This document shows positions 1 to 6,976 of a DNA stretch of 14,645 nucleotides, in pieces. Within the stretch, counting starts at the first letter, position 1, and each line of letters opens with the position of its first letter. This stretch comes from CAYXVF01 sp964468125 (lineage in GTDB: Bacteria; Myxococcota; XYA12-FULL-58-9; CAYXVF01). The notes under the pieces are model-generated. The model saw nothing but the letters and a program-made list of their open reading frames with translations, was not told the DNA's origin and ran no database searches. The stretch is from NCBI GenBank assembly GCA_964468125.1, contig CAYXVF010000131.1, positions 1-14,645 on the forward strand, written 5' to 3'. The position numbers were made by a program, and so were the translations under genes.

Positions 1-269
1 GCGCAGGAAGCGCACATGAGTTACCCGACCGAAATCGGTTTGATGGCCGGTTTTCGCAGCGCTCGATACTTGGCTACAATCTGAATCGACTCCTTCAACG
101 CACAGCCGAACGCGACGATCTTCAACTGATTGGCGCATGAAGCCAATCCTGGCCGCAGGTAGACTCCAGCTCACGCGGGTCTGAACCCTCAACCATATGA
201 CTCCATGGCGCGATCCGCGAGCGAAATTCCCCGACAAACCTTAGCTAGGCGCGCCGCCATGTGAGCGTC
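1..269. other. Left-edge region with no assignable gene
   Basis: I find no convincing gene here. Frame 1 of the plus strand is open from the window edge to a TGA at 82-84 (27 codons, including the stretch SYPTEIGLMAGF). It could be the tail of a gene lying to the left, but it resembles nothing I recognise and its third positions are only moderately G/C rich. From 85 to 269 every frame is interrupted by stops. A small dyad ACCGA-AA-TCGGT sits at 29-40. I see no RNA gene, insertion-sequence end or promoter that I would defend. Confidence 0.4.
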
Positions 270-297
270 GGTGACTCGGTTCGATGACCGAGTCACC
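270..297 (-). terminator. Stem-loop downstream of the 156-residue protein gene (terminator-like)
   Basis: A perfect inverted repeat, GGTGACTCGGT at 270-280 and ACCGAGTCACC at 287-297, encloses a six-base loop (TCGATG). It begins 12 nt past the TAG stop (310-312) of the minus-strand gene, which is where an intrinsic terminator would lie. Neither strand carries a T-tract after the stem. It may therefore be a stem that stabilises the mRNA 3' end, or a terminator of the U-poor kind seen in GC-rich genomes, rather than a classical terminator. Confidence 0.5.
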
Positions 298-309
298 TCT
301 CGTGGAACG

Positions 310-780
310 CTACTGAGTGTCCACTCGGATCGCCACCGCTTTGTGGACCTTCAGCTCTTTCCCTTCGACGGTCGCCGGGTGGTAGACGTTCGGGTCCACC
401 TTGGACTTCCGGAACAGCTCGCCGCCGGGCCCGTTGAAGATGAGACCGTGGGAGCGACCGTCGGGCTCGTTGATGAAGCCGCTGCTGATCGAGATCAGAT
501 CCGGCTTGCCTTCGCGCGCGGCAAGGGCTGCGATCATACCTTGGACCACCGGCGAGAGATACGCTTCGCCTTTGCTGAGGTGCGCATTCAGGTTGCTGCG
601 CACGTCACCGTCGACGCGTGCGCGAAACGCGAAGGGCGTGTTCGCGATTTCCTTTGGCTCTTCTCCCGCGTTTCGCGTAATGCCGATGCTTACGGACGCC
701 GAGAGCTCGCGGATCTGGCCAATGCCCGCGGCTTGCGCAGCATCGGTGTGAACGTGGGTGGGGAATTGGGAACGAAACAT
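310..780 (-). CDS. Uncharacterised 156-residue soluble protein
   Basis: I do not recognise this family. The product is 156 residues with no signal peptide, lipobox or membrane segment, so it is probably cytoplasmic. It is mixed alpha/beta in character. The N-terminus has several His (HVHTDAAQ), and a segment near residues 28-65 reads like a beta-hairpin (ASVSIGITRN, then NTPFAFRARVDGDV). An Ala-rich helix follows, then a Gly-rich part (FNGPGGELF). The ATG at 780 has GGGAG at a normal distance upstream. The minus frame has strongly G/C-rich third positions, unlike the overlapping plus frames, so I take this strand as the real one. It is divergent from the large lipoprotein gene and followed by a stem-loop. 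Nothing nearby indicates its role. Confidence 0.65.
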   Translation of the reverse strand: MFRSQFPTHVHTDAAQAAGIGQIRELSASVSIGITRNAGEEPKEIANTPFAFRARVDGDVRSNLNAHLSKGEAYLSPVVQGMIAALAAREGKPDLISISSGFINEPDGRSHGLIFNGPGGELFRKSKVDPNVYHPATVEGKELKVHKAVAIRVDTQ

Positions 781-1007
781 AGCAGTCTCCCGTGTGAGAC
801 GGCCGGCTCGTCGTGTGGTCCATCGGTATCGGCAAACGAACGCGACACGTTGCGGTATGTCGGCGACCGAGGACGAATTAGGAGCTATCTGGGGCTTCCA
901 GCGGGCGTTTTAGGCAAAGACAGTGTTCTTTCGGTAGACCACGAAGTACGCCACGTGTCGCATTTGGATACTGGTCCTGCGGCAGCGACAGGGCTAAGGT
1001 TCTGGCC
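781..1007. promoter_or_regulatory. Divergent intergenic region between the 156-residue protein and the repeat lipoprotein
   Basis: This 227-bp spacer must carry promoters for both flanking genes. Visible elements are AAGG about 8 nt before the ATG at 1008, GGGAG before the minus-strand start, and a 9-nt perfect inverted repeat (GCGACACGT at 842-850 with ACGTGTCGC at 953-961) whose arms are about 100 nt apart. The right arm overlaps a CACGTG hexamer at 952-957. I could not place a convincing -35/-10 pair for either direction. Confidence 0.35.
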
Positions 1008-4000
1008 ATGCACACAGCCCGTTTGTCATTGGTTCTCCTCTCGTCCCTCTCCCTCGGTCTCGCGGCGTGCGGTGGAGACGACGAGCCCTCCGACACCAAC
1101 TGTCCTTCGGGGCAGATTTTTTCGACGAGCGAGGGGCGCTGCGTGCCCCGCGATCCGCCGGTTACCGACGCGGACGGAGACGGGGTCGCCGCCGCGGACG
1201 ACTGCGACGACAACGACGCGAGCCTGGGGGCTACCGCAGACGACGCCGATTGCGATGGTGTGCTGACGGCGGAGGACTGCGACGATTCGGATGACACGGT
1301 CGGCAGCAATGCGGGCGACATGGACTGCGACGGGGTAGCGGTCGCCGACGACTGTGACGACATGGACGCGAGCCTCGGCGCCACCTCCGCGGATGCGGAC
1401 TGCGACGGCGTCCTGACCGCGGACGACTGCGACGACATGGACGATACCATNNNNNNNNNNNNNNNNNNNNNNNNNNNNNNNNNNNNNNNNNNNNNNNNNN
1501 NNNNNNNNNNNNNNNNNNNNNNNNNNNNNNNNNNNNNNNNNNNNNNNNNNCGGCAGCAGCGCGATGGACATGGACTGCGATGGTGTGCCCACCGCGAACG
1601 ATTGCGACGACATGGACGATACCATCGGCAGCAGCGCGATGGACATGGACTGCGATGGTGTGCCCACCGCGAACGATTGCAATGACATGGACGACACGGT
1701 CGGCAGCAATGCGATGGACATGGACTGCGATGGGGTCGCCACCGCCGATGACTGCAACGACATGGACGCGAGCCTCGGGGCCACGTCGGCCGACGCGGAC
1801 TGCGACGGCGTGCTCACGGCCGCAGACTGCGACGACAACGACGCAGGCCTCGGCGCGATTGCGGCCGACGCGGATTGCGACGGCGTGCTCACCGCGGTGG
1901 ACTGCGATGACAACGACGCGGGCGTTGGCAGCAACGCGGGCGACATGGACTGCGACGGTGTCGCGACGGCCGACGACTGCGACGACATGGACGACAGCCT
2001 CGGCGCGATCGCGGAGGATACGGATTGCGACGGCGCGCTCAACGGCGTCGACGAATGTCCAAACGACCCGGAGTACCAAGTGACTCCGCCACCGGTCGTG
2101 AACGTGGCGTTCCCAGGGCTCGTCTCGGCGACCAATGGAACGAGCATCACCGTTCGCGGCACCGCGATCGCGGTGTGCGAAACGACGGTCACTGCTGTAT
2201 CGGCCGACATCAACGGAACGTCCCAGAGTCTGACGATCACGCCCGGAGCGGAGGCCGACTGGAGTTTCAGCACTTCGCTGACCGCGGATGCCATGAACAC
2301 GTTCGTCGTCACGGCCACGAGCTCGGCAACCCTCGACGGCAGCGCGACCGTGATGCTGCGCCAACACCCCGCGGCCGCCCCCGCTTTCGGCGGCGCGTTC
2401 GGGCTCGACGTGGACAGCGCGACCAACACCGCGTATGTCGTTGACAACGCCTTGCCTGGGATCTTTTCGATCGACCTCACGACGGGCGCCACCAATGAAT
2501 TCTCGGGACCGAACTCCGGTTCCGGTCCGGTTGAAGCGGACTTCAGCGATCCGCAGGGCGGCATCGTCGTCGACAGCGCGAACAATCGGTTGCTCGTGAC
2601 GGACAACGGGCTCGACGCGATCGTGGCGGTGAGCCTGACCGATGGCGCGCGTTCGATCTTCTCCGACAACAGCACCGACGCCGATGGTCCTGACATCGGC
2701 GTGCCCTATGGCATCACCATTGCAAACGGCGTCGCCTACTACGTCGACAGCACGAGCGCGGTCGATGGAGTCGTTGCGGTCAACCTGACCGACGGAGAGC
2801 GCACCTCCTTCTCTGACGACAACGCTCCCGGCGTCGCGCAGCCCATCGATTTCGGGACGCCGCGAGACATCGCGTATGACGCGGCCAACAACCGGTTGCT
2901 CGTGGTCGACAGCGGGTCCAGTGGCCCCGATGGGGACGCGCTGATCGCCGTGAGCCTCTCCGATGGGTCGCGCGCTGAAGTCGCCCAAACCACGACAGCG
3001 CTGTCGCTGGGGACGCCTCGCGGCGTGGCGGTGAGCGGAAATACGGCGTACATCGCGGACACAGGGTCTGGTGTGGATGCGATCATCGCGGTGGATCTGA
3101 CGGCTGGGGGGACCTTTGGCGACCGTACGATTCTGTCCGACGCAGCGACGGGGACCGGGGAGCCGACCTTCAACAACGCGCGCGGCGTCTACGTCGACAC
3201 CAACCGGCTGCTCGTCACCGATTCCGATTTCGGGCAGTTGATCGCGGTCTCCACCGAAGTCGCGACCCTGGGGAATCGGGTGTTCATCGAGCCCGCGACT
3301 CCCGCGCCGCCTGCGGTGGGTGCCGGTCCGACCATTGCCAGCGCGCAGGGGCTGGCGATCGATCCGGTGAGCGGGCGCGTCTACATCGCCGACACGACTG
3401 CTGCAAGCATCCTCGCCTTGGACGTTGGGACCGGAACGCGGTCTGTGGTCGCCGACGACATGAGCGCCGGAACCGTCCTGCTCGATCCACGGGGTCTCGG
3501 TTGGGAGGCGATGAACGGCCGGTTGCTCGTCCCAGACGCGACCATCGACGGGATCGTTGCGATCGACCCAGCGACGGGGACCGGAACGCTGATCTCGGAC
3601 AACGATTCACCCGACGAAACCTCGGGCACGTTCGGTTCCCCGCGCGGGCGCCCCGTGCTCGAAATGGGTGGGGCGTCACTCTTGGTTGCGGACACCGCCC
3701 GTGACTCGATCTACCGAGTCGCCCTGGTCGACGGCGAGCGGACCTATTTCGCGACTTCTCCGAACGACGGGTTCTTGGAGGGAGTCCAGTCGCTGGCGAT
3801 CGATACGCCGAACAATCGAGTTTTCGCAACCACTGGCGGAACGTCCGATCAAGCGGACACTCTGTTGTCATTCGACCTCACGACAGGCACAGAGACCGTC
3901 ATTGCGAATCTCTCAACCGACACGACGCCCGTTGGCAGTGGTCCAGACATGACGTTCCCCCGGGCGCTCGCTTTCGACCCCGACAATGACCGCGTTCTGG

Positions 4001-4236
4001 TCTTCGACGTGGATCTCGACGCTATCGTCGCGGTGAGCTTGGGCTCCGGTTTCGCCCGAACCATCATCTCCGACGCGACCACCGGCAATGGAGATCACCT
4101 GACGAATCTAGGGGCTGTCGAGAACGCGCTAGACATCGATCGGGCAGCGCAGGTCGCGTTCGCGCTGAACAGCGACTCGGCCGAGGTCATCATGATCGAC
4201 CTCACAACCGGTGACCAAGTGGTGATCGCTCGGTGA
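1008..4236 (+). CDS. Large surface lipoprotein: TSP3/MopE-like Asp/Cys repeats, Ig-like domain, ~12-blade beta-propeller
   Basis: This is one gene interrupted by the assembly gap. The left part (1008-1450) and right part (1551-4236) are in different frames only because the 100-N spacer is arbitrary; direct joining restores the frame. The N-terminus has a lipoprotein signal with lipobox LAAC (Cys21) followed by GGDDEPSD. About eleven 25-residue units of the form DxDCDGVxTAxDCDDxD follow. The last has the VDECPNDPE ending of thrombospondin type 3 repeats. An Ig-like beta domain (about 2080-2370) leads into about twelve propeller-like blades (about 2380-4233), each with a core like LLVTDxxLDAIVAVSLTDG and a trailing SD. 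By family knowledge the Asp-rich repeats bind Ca2+, and MopE-type repeats have been linked to copper. The propeller ligand is unknown. AAGG precedes the ATG by 8 nt. Role inferred: surface adhesion or metal binding. Confidence 0.85.
1167..2091 (+). repeat. Tandem 75-bp coding repeats (about 11 units, broken by the gap)
   Basis: Units start at 1167, 1242, 1317 and 1392, then (after the gap) 1567, 1642, 1717, 1792, 1867, 1942 and 2017. Each is exactly 75 nt, or 25 residues. Unit 4 is cut by the Ns: 59 nt on the left plus 16 nt on the right equals 75. Units adjoining the gap are the most alike: the stretches beginning at 1551 and 1626 share about 55 identical nt. Tail types differ between units (DTxGSxAx against ASLGATxx), and a block of units 2-4 reappears at units 6-8, which suggests duplication of multi-unit blocks. 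Nearly all units carry two Cys spaced C-x8-C; unit 1 has Gly in place of the first Cys. Confidence 0.9.
1451..1550. other. Assembly gap (100 Ns)
   Basis: A run of exactly 100 Ns, the usual placeholder for unknown size, lies inside the 75-bp repeats. The bases on the left (GACGATACCAT) and right (CGGCAGCAGC) are contiguous in the intact copy at 1615-1635. The true missing length is therefore probably zero or a multiple of 75 bp, not 100. Confidence 0.97.
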
Positions 4237-4243
4237 GCGGGGC

Positions 4244-5581
4244 CTAAGCCGGCGAGAGCCGCCTTCGGGCGGCGTTGAGTACCTCGTCGATCAAATCGTC
4301 GGTGGCGCCGAGGTAGCTCTCGGGGGTGGCGGCGGAGTCGAGCTCCTCGCGGGTGAGGTGGGTGCTGATCGCGTCGCTTCTCGCGAGGATCTCGACCATC
4401 GTCGAAGAGCCGTCGTCCTGGGCGAGGGCGTCTTTCACCGCACGGTAGGCTTCATCCCGGCCGACCTTCTTCGCCAGCGCGAACATCACCGCTTCCGACA
4501 TCACGAAGCCGCGGGACTGGGCCACGTTGCTCCGCATGCGCTCGACGTCTACCTCCAGGTTATCGACCATCGACAGAGCTCGCTCGAGCGCCGCCGAGGA
4601 CACGCACAGGCTTTCGGGGACCAGGGTCCAGCTCAGCATTCGCATCGACACTGCACGCACGTCCACCTGATCCATCATTCGCACGGCCTGCGCTGCGTAC
4701 GTCGCTCCGAGCTCAAAGAGGGTCTGCACCATGTTTGCATCGCGCGGATTCGTTTTGTGGGGCATGGTGGAGGAGGCCCCCTCCTTCGTGCGGCGACGAA
4801 GCTCCTGAGTGGCCGTGCGCCCGAGCATTTCCACATCGTTGGCGAGGCGCAAGAGCGTTCCTTGGATGAGCGAGGCGAGCTGCACCACCTCTGCGATTCC
4901 ATCTTGGCTGCCGTTCCACGCGCCAAGCGGGGCAGGTAATTCCAGCAGGGCGAGCACGCGGTTACGAATTGCGACGCCGTGCTCGGGAAACGAGGCAAGG
5001 GTCCCGACGGCGCCTCCGTACATTCCGACGGTCGCGCGCGGCTCCACCGCGTCCAGGCGGTCGAGGTGTCGCAAGAGCTCCGCGATCACGCCCGCGACTT
5101 GCAGACCCCAGGAGGTCACCGAAGCGTCCTGCGAATTGGTGCGCGCGACCATCGCCGTGCGTCGATGCCGGTCCGCCGTTCGGACCAAGGGCTCGAGCAA
5201 GGCCACGACCTGAGTCCGCAGGAGTGCGAACGACTGCTTTAGGCGCAGGGCTTGGCTCGAATCCAGAATGTCCTGCGTCGTCGCGCCCCAATGGAAGTAC
5301 TTGCCGACGAGCGGTCCGCCAGCGGCGGTGACCGCTTCAACGAGCGGCTTGATCGGCATTCCCACTTCGCGGGTGCGATGCCGCATGCGCTCGAGGTCGA
5401 CGTGTTCGACGCGCGCGGCTTCTTCGATCGCCTCGAGCGCGCCTTCCTCGAATAGGCCCTGCTCATCGAGCGCGCGGGCGATGGCGCGCTCCACCGCGAG
5501 CCACGTGCGTACCAGGTTCTCGTCGGACCAAATGGCACGCATCGAATCCGCGCCGTAGAGCTGCGAATATAAGCCACTCAT
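4244..5581 (-). CDS. Fumarase/aspartase-superfamily lyase (PurB/PcaB-like)
   Basis: At 445 residues this is the usual length for the superfamily whose members eliminate fumarate from succinyl adducts or carry out lactonisation (adenylosuccinate lyase PurB, 3-carboxymuconate cycloisomerase PcaB). Visible motifs are HWGATTQDILD (residues 97-107), the mobile-loop signature ASSTMPHKTNP (269-279, with Ser270/271, Lys276 and Asn278), and the C-terminal helix SEAVMFALAKKVGR (362-375). HWGATTQD and GGAVGTLASF look more PcaB-like than PurB-like. Two usual signatures are altered: RTHxQ reads RTNSQ (147-151), and the PcaB-type WHTQRD region reads WNGSQD (222-227). The substrate therefore cannot be assigned. 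AGGAG at 5588-5592 precedes the ATG by 6 nt. It lies 13 bp downstream of a DcuC-type C4-dicarboxylate carrier, which favours a fumarate-yielding reaction (inference). Confidence 0.8.
   Translation of the reverse strand: MSGLYSQLYGADSMRAIWSDENLVRTWLAVERAIARALDEQGLFEEGALEAIEEAARVEHVDLERMRHRTREVGMPIKPLVEAVTAAGGPLVGKYFHWGATTQDILDSSQALRLKQSFALLRTQVVALLEPLVRTADRHRRTAMVARTNSQDASVTSWGLQVAGVIAELLRHLDRLDAVEPRATVGMYGGAVGTLASFPEHGVAIRNRVLALLELPAPLGAWNGSQDGIAEVVQLASLIQGTLLRLANDVEMLGRTATQELRRRTKEGASSTMPHKTNPRDANMVQTLFELGATYAAQAVRMMDQVDVRAVSMRMLSWTLVPESLCVSSAALERALSMVDNLEVDVERMRSNVAQSRGFVMSEAVMFALAKKVGRDEAYRAVKDALAQDDGSSTMVEILARSDAISTHLTREELDSAATPESYLGATDDLIDEVLNAARRRLSPA
4258..4273 (+). terminator. UUCG-capped GC stem after the repeat lipoprotein gene
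   Basis: GCCGCC-TTCG-GGCGGC forms a six-pair stem with a UUCG tetraloop, starting 22 nt after the TGA of the plus-strand lipoprotein gene. No T-tract follows. It lies within the last codons of the convergent lyase gene, so it could equally be coding sequence (Ala/Arg-rich tail). Confidence 0.3.
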
Positions 5582-5594
5582 AGACCACTCCTGC

Positions 5595-6968
5595 TCACTG
5601 CAGTCCGTACTGAATGAGCAGCACAGTCAAGAGGGCGGCGCTGAGCGGGATGAGATTTCGACGAGCAACGTCCAAAGCGGGCACCTGGGCGATCTCTGCG
5701 GTCGCGATCACGACTCCCGCGATCGGAGAGACACTGCGACCCATGCTCGCGGAGAGCTGCATCGGGAGGATCAGCGGGAGCGCCTTCGTATTCAGCCCCG
5801 CCGCGATATCGGGGACTAGGGGACCGAAGCCAAAGAAAGAGGCGTTGCCGCTCCCCATGAGCATCGACGCCAAGAAAATCAGAACGCTCATCAAGATCCC
5901 AATGCCCACGGCCGCGAGCCCGAGACCCGATGCCATGGTGACCAAGGCGTGGATCAGGCCGAGGCTGATCAGCCCCTTCGAGAACATGTCCGCGGCGATA
6001 ATCAGCGTGACCACCGAGCTGAAGATACTGGCCATGCCTTTCCAGAAGATCTTCAGCGACTGCAGGGAACGGGTGAGGTCGCGCACGCGAAAGGCGTGAA
6101 TCACCGCGGCGATCCCCATGCTCGTGAACATCGCGGTGGTGGTGTCGAGCTTGATCGGCTCGGGGAAGAACGAGAAGATCTCGGAGAACACCAGGAGGAG
6201 GATCAGAGGCAACACCGGAAAGAGCGCATAGAAGGAAGGCGCGCGTTCGGCTTCCGTGTCCGACTGAGTGTGTTCGACTGGCTCCTCCACGCGACCGCGG
6301 TCAAAGGCTCGGTTTACGAAGAAATAGGTCACCGCCATGACGATGCTGGCGGGGATGACGAGTGGGATCTGCCCCGACGCAAAAAACTCCACCACCGGGA
6401 CGTTCAGAATCCCCGCCGCCCGGGCGGTGATCGCGGACGCGGGACCAATGCCGAAGGACGTGCAGGACACGATCACCGACACGGCGCTCAGGCGACTGAC
6501 CCCGAGCTTGACGATCAGCGGAAACACCGAGGCCATCAGAAGCAAGCCCAAGCCCGCTGCCGACGGAATGCACACAAACAGCAGCTGGCCCAAGGGAATC
6601 ACGAGCGAGGTCGTGGCGTAGGGGTAGTGACTGAACCACCGCAACGGTTTTGTCGCGATGCGCACCAACGCCTGGCTCGCGCCGATGTCGTCCATGTAGG
6701 CGACGAAACCGCCAATGGCCATGATCATGAGACCCACGCCAGCGAGTGTCTCAGCGAAGGACGTCTGAATGTAACGGAACAGGTCGAAGAATACGCTGCC
6801 GGTGGGGCGTTCTAGAGGCGGAAGCTCGTAGCCGATGAAGAGGGACACCACCAGCATGAGCAAGCCCGCGACCAGAAGCACCGCGTGCGGATAGAACCCC
6901 TTGAGCAGGCTCCAGGCGACGATCGCGATGAAGAGGCACGCGAGGATCGGGCCGAGGATCGGCAACAC
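5595..6968 (-). CDS. DcuC-family C4-dicarboxylate transporter
   Basis: This is a 457-residue polytopic inner-membrane protein, the usual length for DcuC, with about 12 hydrophobic segments and a soluble loop at residues 222-245. Segments closely resembling the E. coli DcuC family pattern are MIMAIGGFVAYMDDIGA (81-97), SAAGLGLLLMASVFPLIV (136-153), GSGNASFFGF (372-381) and SASMGRSVSPIAGVVIATA (406-424). The family moves fumarate, succinate or malate by exchange or efflux; the exact substrate here is unknown. The start is GTG at 6968, immediately followed by TTG. AAGGAG (6971-6976) is only 2 nt from the GTG but 5 nt from the TTG, so translation may really begin one codon later. It is co-transcribed with the lipoprotein gene 6 bp upstream and the lyase gene 13 bp downstream. 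Confidence 0.88.
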   Translation of the reverse strand: MLPILGPILACLFIAIVAWSLLKGFYPHAVLLVAGLLMLVVSLFIGYELPPLERPTGSVFFDLFRYIQTSFAETLAGVGLMIMAIGGFVAYMDDIGASQALVRIATKPLRWFSHYPYATTSLVIPLGQLLFVCIPSAAGLGLLLMASVFPLIVKLGVSRLSAVSVIVSCTSFGIGPASAITARAAGILNVPVVEFFASGQIPLVIPASIVMAVTYFFVNRAFDRGRVEEPVEHTQSDTEAERAPSFYALFPVLPLILLLVFSEIFSFFPEPIKLDTTTAMFTSMGIAAVIHAFRVRDLTRSLQSLKIFWKGMASIFSSVVTLIIAADMFSKGLISLGLIHALVTMASGLGLAAVGIGILMSVLIFLASMLMGSGNASFFGFGPLVPDIAAGLNTKALPLILPMQLSASMGRSVSPIAGVVIATAEIAQVPALDVARRNLIPLSAALLTVLLIQYGLQ

Positions 6969-6970
6969 AG

Positions 6971-6976
6971 CTCCTT
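6971..6976 (-). promoter_or_regulatory. Shine-Dalgarno of the DcuC gene overlapping the upstream stop
   Basis: AAGGAG on the minus strand shares two bases with the TAA stop (6975-6977) of the upstream lipoprotein gene. This suggests translational coupling. Spacing favours TTG (5 nt) over GTG (2 nt) as initiation codon. Confidence 0.6.

Noticed and set aside
271..1266. Plus-strand 331-residue open frame covering the left genes
   Set aside because: It overlaps the better-supported minus gene and the start of the lipoprotein gene, and its composition is Arg-rich and shadow-like with no motif.
1008..1685. Frameshift in the lipoprotein gene at the N run
   Set aside because: The frame change is created by the arbitrary 100-N length. 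Joining the flanks directly gives a continuous frame and an exact 75-nt repeat unit.
1167..2091. CRISPR or minisatellite interpretation of the regular 75-bp repeats
   Set aside because: The repeats are contiguous with no unique spacers, keep the reading frame, and vary mostly in ways that preserve the Asp/Cys pattern. They are coding.
1026..2988. Long minus-strand open frames opposite the repeats and propeller (up to 585 residues)
   Set aside because: They are antisense shadows of a high-GC repeated gene, run through the gap, and show biased Val/Arg/His or Ser/Pro composition with no recognisable domain or start context.
4244..5581. Calling the lyase purB outright
   Set aside because: The HWGATTQD and GGAVGTLASF segments are more PcaB-like, RTHxQ is changed, and the neighbour is a dicarboxylate carrier rather than a purine gene.
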